Of a stretch of DNA of 64,000 bases, positions 54,956 to 64,000 are shown one piece after another. The translations under genes were made by a program, and so were the position numbers. Source of the DNA: Dallia pectoralis (taxonomy: Eukaryota > Chordata > Actinopteri > Esociformes > Umbridae). The stretch's first letter is position 1. Each line of letters begins with the position of its first letter. The stretch lies in assembly GCA_029465975.1 (NCBI GenBank), contig CM055745.1, positions 7,549,752 to 7,613,751 on the forward strand, written 5' to 3'. Under the pieces are notes generated by a model that searched no databases, was not told the DNA's origin, and was given only the letters and a program-made list of their open reading frames with translations.

Positions 54956-55321
54956 ATGGTGGGAAATCCGTCCCGGTGATCCGCCCTCTATCCAGTAGGG
55001 ATTGTTTGCTGGTGAGGACATACTCCCAAACAATCATTTCCAATTAGTTTAATTCACGTCAGGTGAATTTTGACCCATACCTACCTTTCCCCATGGCTCT
55101 ACACTACAGCATAGGCACTCACAAATACACTGCGTTAGAGTGAGATGCAGGAGGAAAGCTGACAGCTTTGAACATAAGCGATCGTAGCTATCTCAGCGAT
55201 CTTAGCTAGTTTAGGTGTGCTAAGGATATTTGGGATGTTGACATTTGGGCTTTAACCTCTCTTGTCAGCTGTTAAGACAACCTGATATTAGCTAAACTCT
55301 TAATTTTCTAGTGTCAATGTC
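53412..55321. other. Single-copy stretch with a TG microsatellite
   Basis: (TG)n at 54915-54953. The frame at 54490-55047 (plus) crosses the TG run and has no recognisable domain. The stretch 54480-54640 is somewhat CpG-rich. No gene confirmed. Confidence 0.45.
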
Positions 55322-56540
55322 CTGGTAACATTTTCTGGTAACATTCTATGGTAACAATCTATGGTAACATTCTATGGTAACATTCTATGGCAACATTCTA
55401 TGGTAACGTTCTATGATAACGTTCTATGGTAACATTCTATGGTAACATTCTATGGTAACATTCTATGGTAACATTGTATGGTAACATTCTATGGTAACAT
55501 TCTATGGTAACATTGTATGGTAACATTGTATGGTAACATTGTATGGTAACATTCTATGGTAACATTGTATGGTAACATTCTATGGTAACATTCTATGGTA
55601 ACATTCTATGGTAACATTCTATGGTTCTATGGTAACATTCTATGGTAACATTCTATGGTAACATTCTATGGTAACACTGTATGTTAACATTCTATGGTAA
55701 CATTCTATGGTAACATTCTATGGTAACGTTCTATGGTAACATTATATGGTAACATTCTATGGTAACATTCTATGGCACCATTCTATGGTAACATTCTATG
55801 GTAACATTCTATGGTAACATTGTATGGTAACATTCTATGGTAACATTCTACGGTAAAGTTCTATGGTAACATTCTATGGTAACATTGTATGGTAACATTC
55901 TATGGTAACATTCTATGGTAACGTTCTATGGTAACATTTTATGGTAACATTCTATGGTAACATTCTATGGTAACATTCTATGGTAACATTCTATGGTAAC
56001 ATTCTATGGCAACATTCTATGGTAACGTTCTATGGTAACGTTCTATGGTAACATTCTATGGTAACATTCTATGGTAAAGTTCTATGGTAACATTCTATGG
56101 TAACACTGTATGGTAACATTCTATGGTAACATTCTATGGTAACATTCTATGGTAACGTTCTATGGTAACATTCTATGGTAACATTCTATGGTAAAGTTCT
56201 ATGGTAACATTCTATGGTAACACTGTATGGTAACATTCTATGGTAACGTTCTATGGTAAAATTGTCTAGTAACATTGTCTGGTGAGATTGTCTGGTAATA
56301 ATACTCTGGTAACATTGTCTGTTAAATTGTATGGTAACATTTTATGGTAAGATTGTATGTTAAGATTGTATGGTAGGATTGTCTGGTAACTTTTTATTGT
56401 AACATTTTAGGGTAACATTGTCTGGTTACATTGTCTGGTAACATTGAATTACAACATTTACTGGTAACATTTTATGGTAACATTGTATGTTAATATTGGC
56501 TGGTAACATATCATGGTAACGTTGTCTAGTAACATTGGCT
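55322..56540. repeat. 13-bp minisatellite, about 94 copies
   Basis: Unit ggtaacattctat, with variants gtatgg, aacgtt and aaagtt. Copies are regular from 55350 to about 56250. They then degenerate to tctggtaacattg-type copies toward the right end. Confidence 0.95.
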
Positions 56541-57527
56541 CTAAGCCTTGCACTTGTCCATTCCTCTACTATTTGTCAGGCTTTGGAGTGCACAGAAATC
56601 CTCTAACTTAATCATATTAATAACCAGTTTTTCAACAGGCTTCTCGTGTTCTAGGGGTTCGAATGTTAAAAGGATGTTGGTTCTGGAACGAATAAGCGTT
56701 TGGACTAGAACACAATGTTTCTCTTAACGTCTCACAGCTTCACACATGGCATGAGCTTTGATGGTATAACTATTTGTCCGATGTTTCATTCGGAACTACC
56801 TAATGCAAACTGATCATTTCATTTCAGGGGGGAATATAGGGTTTCCGTCACCACTGGAGAAACAAATGATTAGTCAATGACGATGTCCTGAATTGCACTG
56901 TATTCCCTGTAGTGCAATAGATAGAATGCGTCACAAACAAACACATAAGGCCGTGATCAGAAGTTGTGGAAAACTTAGTGTAGGCATTGTGTTTCCTCGC
57001 TGGGACAAAAACAATGTGAATCTCCTGACCACACGGCAATGTAGGAAAATCTTAGGGGTTGTGGCTCTGCTTTAATTGATCGGTTGTCATCTTTCTTAGT
57101 AAATCTGTAAAAAATAAATCTGAAAAAAACCTTAAATATGAATACTCAGTAACCAAATACAATCGTGCTTTTGGAAGGAAGCTCAAAGCAATCAAAAAGA
57201 AGAATCTACTCATTCAAAGGAAGATCTGAGTTTGTGACACATATTACATGACTTTTTCCCTTAAAAAATATATGAATCAAGAGCATTCGTTTAGTCACAA
57301 GATGAAAGTAGACAAACGGTCACCTTACATGAATTCACCTCATCTTATACATTGATCATCAAAAGCCTAACCATGGTAACCATAGTAACCATGGTAACCA
57401 TAGTGACCATTTAGTTGTTATTTTGGTTCTCCACGCAGGCACTTTGAGTTTGTCAGCTTTAATAATATTTTTTATATTTTGATATACATAATAATACATA
57501 TAATACAATAATATATATATATAATAC
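56541..57527. other. Single-copy sequence with a small repeat
   Basis: Short direct repeat of ccatggtaaccatagtaac at 57370-57410. TATA-rich near 57480-57530. No gene seen. Confidence 0.5.
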
Positions 57528-57930
57528 AAGCGGGTACAAGCGGCCGAAATGGGTTTTCTCAGAAAGGTGGCTGGCCTCTCCCTTAGGGATAGGGTGAGAA
57601 GCTCAGTCATCCGAGAGGAACTCGGAGTAGAGCCGCTGCTCCTTTGCATAGAAAGGAGCCAGTTGAGGTGGTTCGGGCATCTTGTACGAATGCCACCTGG
57701 GCGCCTCCCTAGAGAGGTGTTCCAGGCACGTCCAGCTGGGAGGAGACCTCGGGGAAGACCCAGGACTAGGTGGAGAGATTATATCTCCACACTGGCCTGG
57801 GAACGCCTCGGGATTCCCCAGTCAGAGCTGGCTAATGTTGCCCGGGAAAGGGAAGTTTGGGGTCCCCTGCTAGAGCTGCTACCCCCGCGACCCGACCCCG
57901 GATAAGCGGTTGGAGATGAGATGAGATATA
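57528..57930 (+). mobile_element. 5'-truncated non-LTR retrotransposon (RTE-like 3' end)
   Basis: The open frame at 57549-57905 encodes the C-terminal end of a reverse-transcriptase protein. It is followed after only a few bases by gataagcggttggagatgag and a short (gatga) tail, the layout of RTE-clade fish elements such as Rex3. The 5' part is missing, as expected from truncated target-primed insertion. The clade is inferred from the tail and remembered fish elements. Confidence 0.65.
57549..57905 (+). pseudogene. C-terminal fragment of a retrotransposon reverse-transcriptase protein
   Basis: The fragment is 118 codons including an upstream in-frame ATG that is not the true start. It contains the conserved motifs RSQLRWFGHLVRMPPGRL (about residues 37-54) and GRRPRGRPRTRWRDYI (about residues 68-83), typical of the last 100 residues of fish non-LTR reverse-transcriptase proteins. 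It ends in LLPPRPDPG, then a stop. The reverse transcriptase and endonuclease domains are absent, so it cannot mobilise. The frame is unbroken, which suggests a fairly recent insertion. Confidence 0.8.
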
Positions 57931-59892
57931 TATAATAATGTAGAATAAAATCGTTGATTTATATATTTTGTCACGTGTCCTTGTATGCAAGGTCCGCTTA
58001 ATGACAGACAACGAGGCAGACACCAGCTTTGGAAAACAGACAAAAAGGAAAATCAGCTTTGACCGTGACCTTACAGATTCACATTCACTATCACACCGGC
58101 AAGCGACGTGGCCAGCCAGAGTACAGCAAAGGTTTCGTGATCATGGCCTCACAGAAGTCAGGATTAGTTGTGCATAAGACAACCACAACACCCGGAGACA
58201 GATTGCGACCTGGCCACCATGCATATAGTAATATGCCCATAGCTTCTACAGGCCGAACTCACAACACCACTCGGGCGGGTTGAGTCCTGAGGTGGCTCAG
58301 ATTAAAGTATCGTCCTTATCATAAAGGTTAAAGACCTCACACAATAGAGACACCCATCTATGAGTCACGTATCGCCCTGCAGTGGGGTTAACCCAGGTAA
58401 AACAGAGATAATGTCAACTCCCAGAGGGGGCGGCTCAGCTAACCGTGTTGCAGAACTTGGCCCACTGTGTTGTGGGAGGGGGGAGGCTAACATTAGAGCT
58501 CGGGCTGACAATACAGGACACACAAATAACTCACCGAGTTGATTTGTTATCAAGGACCGGCTCACAGACACGTCACAGGTCACCGCAGGACTCGGTGAAC
58601 TCCCTCACCCCCGGGAAGCAACAGGGCGGGGTGATCTGACGTCCTGGAAGTTCCATAAAGGCAAACAAATCCTCCCGAACGAACCGGAGCTCAGGTCTAG
58701 AGGGCCGCGGCTGTACACAGTGTTCGGTTCAACAACACCGGTGGATTGTGCAGAGTGGAGACATTCGTAAACATCACTCCAATAAAAGCCAAGAACGAAA
58801 GCAAATATTTATCACCTGATTCAAGACTTGTGCTCGAGGGATCTCTTTTCCAGCGTATGAGGGTTTTGTATGCATGTGTGTGTGTGTGTGTGTTCATGCA
58901 TGTGTGTTTGGCATATGTTGTTGTTCAACTTAAACAACCTCTATTTGTTGTTTCCAGTTACATGTTGGCCTCTTTCCGGGGACGTTGGGGCGTCGGACTC
59001 ATTTGTCACACATTGTTGTGAGCTGTCAAAGACCTTTCATACAAATACCAAGCTTTGTGGTTCCTCTGTGTAATTAACTTTTATTCATAATTCATGCAAA
59101 CCGTTTTGTTAGAAATATCAAATATCTGATTTGAACGGATTTACCGGACCATTGTTGTAGTGTCCTTGCCTGTATACTAACGGTGAAACGCGCCGGTCTA
59201 ACGAACAGCAAGACAATGGCGCGACGGTTTGAAGAGAACCGCAGGATGTTGATCGCAGATGTCCTTCTCACTCCGAAGTAAGTGACCTCGTTGAACTTAC
59301 TGTACGGATCCAGACACGCCCATGGGCACACAAACACACGGCCGTATGTCCCATAAACCCCCGCTCTGCACTCAGAGATGACAAACATGCATTGTCCAAG
59401 TGCAGGACCACAACAATTCTTCGTTTGTGCTCTGAACACGTCTAGAGCAAGGTCAGGGAACTTTTAAGAGCTTCGAGGTATTCAATCGTATCAACAAAAT
59501 CATAAATCTGGACTGTCAGGAGAATTTGTTTAATGATAAACACGACCATGACTGGTGACGTAGCGGAGGGTAAATCCAAGGCAATACAATTAATTTTGCA
59601 GAAAAAAATATATTAAAGGAATAAAAATCTATTTTTACCAATACCTAACTGGCTGTATATAGGGGTTTCTGATGCATTTCAACAACCAAGTTGAACTTGT
59701 ACTTTCATATTTATTTGTATTCATTTTTATACCTTTTTCTCTAGAGCTCATGTTAGGTAGGGGGTTCTATTGCAGAGAGCGGTGGCTGTAATCATTATTT
59801 TTCGTGTTTTCTCACTCGCGCACGTTCCATGTTCCATCCCATTCCCTCCCTACCCATATCCCCTCGCACCCACCCACCAACCACCCCCACGT
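57931..59892. other. Single-copy stretch with one candidate first exon
   Basis: Contains a short TG run at 58873-58893 and the candidate exon at 59216-59277. Other frames (58360-58542, 58746-59021, 59092-59439 minus) are unrecognised. Confidence 0.45.
59216..59277 (+). CDS. Candidate first coding exon of an unrecognised gene
   Basis: An ATG at 59216 sits in strong start context (acaatgg: A at -3, G at +4). It opens 62 nt encoding MARRFEENRR followed by MLIADVLLTP, and the frame then meets a perfect donor gtaagt at 59278. Without splicing the frame would end at a TAA three bases into the donor, so it is either a first exon or a short ORF. The peptide is charged and hydrophilic, then hydrophobic, unlike the repeat-derived frames. 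I do not recognise the protein. No second exon was found in the window, where the next large feature is the C-rich minisatellite, which would lie in the intron. Confidence 0.35.
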
Positions 59893-61110
59893 TCCACCCT
59901 CCATCCATCTCCACCCTCCCACCCTCCATCCATCTCCACCCTCCCACCCTCCATCCATCTCCACCCTCCCACCCTCCATCCATCTCAACCCTCCCACCCT
60001 CCATCCATCTCCACCCTCCCACCCTCCATCCATCTCCACCCTCCCACCCTCCATCCATCTCACCCCTCCCACCCTCCATCCATCTCCACCCTCCCACCCT
60101 CCATCCATCTCCACCCTCCCACCCTCCATCCATCTCAACCCTCCCACCCTCCATCCATCTCCACCCTCCCACCCTCCATCCATCTCCACATCCAACCCTC
60201 CCACCCTCCATCCATCTCCACCCTCCCACCCTCCATCCATCTCCACCCTCCCACCCTCCATCCATCTCCACCCTCCCACCCTCCATCCATCTCCACCCTC
60301 CCACCCTCCATCCATCTCAACCCTCCCGCCCTCCATCCATCTCCACATCCAACCCTCCCACCCTCCATCCATCTCCACCCTCCCACCCTCCATCCATCTC
60401 CACCCTCCCACCCTCCATCCATCTCCACCCTCCCACCCTCCATCCATCTCCACCCTCCATCCATCTCCACCCTCCCACCCTCCATCCATCTCCACCCTCC
60501 CACCCTCCATCCATCTCCACCCTCCCACCCTCCATCCATCTCCACATCCCACCCTCCCACCCTCCAACCCTCCCACCCTCCATCCATCTCCACCCTCCCA
60601 CCCTCCATCCATCTCCACATCCCACCCTCCCACCCTCCAACCCTCCCACCCTCCATCCATCTCCACCCTCCCACCCTCCATCCATCGACACCCTCCCACC
60701 CTCCATCCATCTCCACCCTCCCACCCTCCATCCATCTCCACATCCCACCCTCCCACCCTCCACCCTCCCACCCTCCATCCATCTCCACATCCCACCCTCC
60801 CACCCTCCAACCCTCCCACCCTCCATCCATCTCCACCCTCCCACCCTCCATCCATCTCCACCCTCCCACCCTCCATCCATCTCAACCCTCCCAACCTCCA
60901 TCCATCTCCACCCTCCCACCCTCCATCCATCTCACCCCTCCCACCCTCCATCCATCTCAACCCTCCCACCCTCCATCCATCTCCACCCTCCCACCCTCCA
61001 TCCATCTCAACCCTCCCACCCTCCATCCATCTCAACCCTCCCACCCTCCATCCATCTCCACCCTCCCACCCTCCATCCATCTCCACCCTCCCACCCTCCA
61101 TCCATCTCCA
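59893..61110. repeat. 25-bp C-rich minisatellite, about 49 copies, G-quadruplex-prone on minus strand
   Basis: Unit ccctcccaccctccatccat plus ctcca, with variants ctcaacc, ctcaccc and ctccacatcc. The plus strand has almost no G (only a few, as in cgaca near 60687 and ccgcc near 60327). The minus strand has gggtgggagggtgg in each unit. All plus and minus frames here (up to 472 codons, Pro/Ser/His- or Gly/Trp-rich) are translations of the array and not genes. Confidence 0.97.
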
Positions 61111-61383
61111 TGCAAAACAATAGAAAAATTAACTACAGCCACAAACCAAATGTCTCTCTGCACAGTTTAAATGTAACATATACAGATGACCCACTCCTTT
61201 TGTCGCACATCCAGGCTACAACACCGACGCCGGTATCTGAATTATGAATATATATTCAGGGTGTTTGATCTCAACCGGCATGTTGGAATGCCGCCACAGA
61301 ACAAGAGAAAGACATCATCAATCAAACTTGTCAAATGTACAATTGACTGGAGTTTGAACCACCAGCTTAAGCATATGATTGAC
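61111..61383. other. Single-copy interval
   Basis: Short unrecognised frame at 61186-61422 (plus). No known feature. Confidence 0.5.
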
Positions 61384-63352
61384 CGGGCTAACACACCTAC
61401 TGTAAATAATGGGGTTGACTAGGTTGTGGTCGGGCTAACACACCTACTGTAAATAATGGGGTTGACTAGGTTGTGGTCGGGCTAACACACCTACTGTAAA
61501 TAATGGGGTTGACTAGGTTGTGGTCGGGCTAACACACCTACTGTAAATAATGGGGTTGACTAGGTTGTGGTCGGGCTAACACACCTACTGTAAATAATGG
61601 GGTTGACTAGGTTGTGGTCGGGCTAACACACCTACTGTAAATAATGGGGTTGACTAGGTTGTGGTCGGGCTAACACACCTACTGTAAATAATGGGGTTGA
61701 CTAGGTTGTGGTCGGGCTAACACACCTACTGTAAATAATGGGGTTGACTAGGTTGTGGTCGGGCTAACACACCTACTGTAAATAATGGGGTTGACTAGGT
61801 TGTGGTCGGGCTAACACACCTACTGTAAATAATGGGGTTGACTAGGTTGTGGTCGGGCTAACACAACTACTGTAAATAATGGGGTTGACTAGGTTGTGGT
61901 CGGGCTAACACAACTACTGTAAATAATGGGGTTGACTAGGTTGTGGTCGGGCTAACACACCTACTGTAAATAATGGGGTTGACTAGGTTGTGGTCGGGCT
62001 AACACACCTACTGTAAATAATGGGGTTGACTAGGTTGTGGTCGGGCTAACACACCTACTGTAAATAATGGGGTTGACTAGGTTGTGGTCGGGCTAACACA
62101 CCTACTGTAAATAATGGGGTTGACTAGGTTGTGGTCGGGCTAACACAACTACTGTAAATAATGGGGTTGACTAGGTTGTGGTCGGGCTAACACAACTACT
62201 GTAAATAATGGGGTTGACTAGGTTGTGGTCGGGCTAACACACCTACTGTAAATAATGGGGTTGACTAGGTTGTGGTCGGGCTAACACACCTACTGTAAAT
62301 AATGGGGTTGACTAGGTTGTGGTCGGGCTAACACACCTACTGTAAATAATGGGGTTGACTAGGTTGTGGTCGGGCTAACACACCTACTGTAAATAATGGG
62401 GTTGACTAGGTTGTGGTCGGGCTAACACACCTACTGTAAATAATGGGGTTGACTAGGTTGTGGTCGGGCTAACACACCTACTGTAAATAATGGGGTTGAC
62501 TAGGTTGTGGTCGGGCTAACACACCTACTGTAAATAATGGGGTTGACTAGGTTGTGGTCGGGCTAACACAACTACTGTAAATAATGGGGTTGACTAGGTT
62601 GTGGTCGGGCTAACACAACTACTGTAAATAATGGGGTTGACTAGGTTGTGGTCGGGCTAACACACCTACTGTAAATAATGGGGTTGACTAGGTTGTGGTC
62701 GGGCTAACACACCTACTGTAAATAATGGGGTTGACTAGGTTGTGGTCGGGCTAACACAACTACTGTAAATAATGGGGTTGACTAGGTTGTGGTCGGGCTA
62801 ATACACCTACTGTAAATAATGGGGTTGACTAGGTTGTGGTCGGGCTAACACACCTACTGTAAATAATGGGGTTGACTAGGTTGTGGTCGGGCTAACACAC
62901 CTACTGTAAATAATGGGGTTGACTAGGTTGTGGTCGGGCTAACACAACTACTGTAAATAATGGGGTTGACTAGGTTGTGGTCGGGCTAACACACCTACTG
63001 TAAATAATGGGGTTGACTAGGTTGTGGTCGGGCTAACACACCTACTGTAAATAATGGGGTTGACTAGGTTGTGGTCGGGCTAACACACCTACTGTAAATA
63101 ATGGGGTTGACTAGGTTGTGGTCGGGCTAACACACCTACTGTAAATAATGGGGTTGACTAGGTTGTGGTCGGGCTAACACAACTACTGTAAATAATGGGG
63201 TTGACTAGGTTGTGGTCGGGCTAACACACCTACTGTAAATAATGGGGTTGACTAGGTTGTGGTCGGGCTAACACAACTACTGTAAATAATGGGGTTGACT
63301 AGGTTGTGGTCGGGCTAACACACCTACTGTAAATAATGAGGTTGACTAGGTT
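61384..63352. repeat. 47-bp minisatellite, 42 nearly identical copies
   Basis: Unit gggctaacacacctactgta, aataatggggttgactaggt and tgtggtc. The only common variant is acaac instead of acacc, in about 10 copies. Otherwise only isolated substitutions occur (aatacacc near 62807, aatgagg in the last copy). It is the most homogeneous array in the window. Confidence 0.98.
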
Positions 63353-64000
63353 GTGGGCCAGGCTAAAATATATCAATAAGTGATTGAGTATAAGAGGATG
63401 AGGTCTATGTTCAGGTATTGCAGTGTAGAGTTAGAATACATGGTCCCCCTATGCAGTGAAAGTACAGTAAGACTAATTTTCCACTTTAGTTTCAGATCAT
63501 TGATAACCTTGTATGAAGACATCATTGAGGGCCAGTAGTGTTTCATGCCTTGGCTGGCCGACAGTGGAGCCCAGGCGTTGGTCCAGTCTATGAAAGGATA
63601 ATCCGGTATTCTTCATTCTGCCCTTGAGCAAAGCACCTAACACTTATTGCACTGGGGTTTCCATGAAAACAGGCGCGTCCGTGCTGTGACCACGGCCCTC
63701 ATCCCCGGTTGTGTTGGGGTGTTGGAACATGCAAAGACTCGTGTGGAACTGGACAAACATTAGCAGTCACGGATTACAACGTCATACGGAAAAACGTTTG
63801 TCATACGGAAAAACGATGATGAATTATGCAATTCACGTGAATTGTCCGTTTTCCATGTTGACTTCCAAATATAACAAAGGCTAGCTAACGTCTTGGTTGT
63901 TGTCCTAAAACAGTTGATTATCTCTAGATGGAGATCAGGTTTTTGTTTGACTTGGAGCGCCCCCCACCACCGGCTCTCCCCGGATTTCTCACGACGAAGT
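63353..64000. other. Single-copy sequence to window end
   Basis: Contains two copies of gtcatacggaaaaacg near 63781-63812. No gene recognised. The feature may continue beyond the window. Confidence 0.5.

Noticed and set aside
54490..55047. 185-codon plus frame as a gene
   Set aside because: The frame reads through a (TG)n tract as a valine/cysteine run and has no recognisable domain.
57682..57873. Second frame over the retroelement fragment
   Set aside because: Shadow of the 57549-57905 frame, which contains the recognisable conserved motifs.
59770..61247. Proline/serine/histidine-rich frames of over 400 codons on both strands
   Set aside because: Translations of the 25-bp C-rich minisatellite. 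All frames are open at once, so openness carries no coding signal.

Overview
This is a stretch of vertebrate nuclear DNA, most likely from a teleost fish. Three signs support that: several decayed Tc1-like DNA transposons of types common in bony fish, hAT-type elements, and 3' ends of fish non-LTR retroelements. The 3' tail at 22795-23103 and the Tc1 copies at 15477-16593 and 38131-39100 look like families abundant in salmonids and their pike relatives. That lineage is inferred from remembered family sequences, not from a search. There are no bacterial operons, no CRISPR array, and no rRNA gene or intact tRNA gene. No complete host protein-coding gene can be supported. Two short candidate exons (11501-11561 and 59216-59277) are given with low confidence.

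The dominant content is tandem repeats. About twenty separate minisatellite or microsatellite arrays cover roughly 46% of the window (my estimate). In order the main ones are: 34-bp (1-303), 57-bp (2265-2606), compound CA/24-bp (4107-4757), 49-bp (7763-9299), 8-bp (11883-12345), 32-bp (12658-15045), polypurine (17605-18134), 69-bp (18930-20818), 36-bp (21454-22608), 53-bp (24075-24406), 39-bp (27258-28542 and 29499-30265), 33-bp (32522-33182), tetranucleotide (34616-35275), 22-bp (35829-36597, and inverted at 39390-41635), 30-bp (42822-43090), 25-bp (44206-51668), 44-bp (52400-53411), 13-bp (55322-56540), 25-bp C-rich (59893-61110) and 47-bp (61384-63352). This density resembles a subtelomeric or other repeat-tolerant region. 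No telomere repeat is seen, so that is inference.

Mobile elements lie between and inside the arrays. A decayed Tc1-like element starting at 12544 contains the 32-bp array, and the array unit is a piece of the element's own transposase gene. A second Tc1-like element (15477-16593) has lost the middle of its transposase. A third (24974-26147) keeps both terminal repeats and a TA target duplication but carries a broken transposase. A fragment lies at 26780-26965. A foldback derivative (38131-39100) sits in the spacer between the two inverted 22-bp arrays. A hAT-like element (28543-29498) is inserted in the 39-bp array and flanked by an 8-bp near-duplication. A smaller hAT-like MITE is at 18473-18788, a palindromic element at 23269-23725, and a 5'-truncated non-LTR retroelement at 57528-57930.

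Nearly all long open reading frames in the window are products of repeats. Arrays with periods of 57, 33, 36 and 39 bp keep one frame open, and the 8-, 25- and 13-bp units or their multiples also lack stops in several frames. They should not be annotated as proteins. The most notable structures are the transposon-seeded minisatellite, the inverted pair of 22-bp arrays, the roughly 7.5-kb 25-bp array with an internal block duplication of about 2.15 kb, and a G-quadruplex-prone array.
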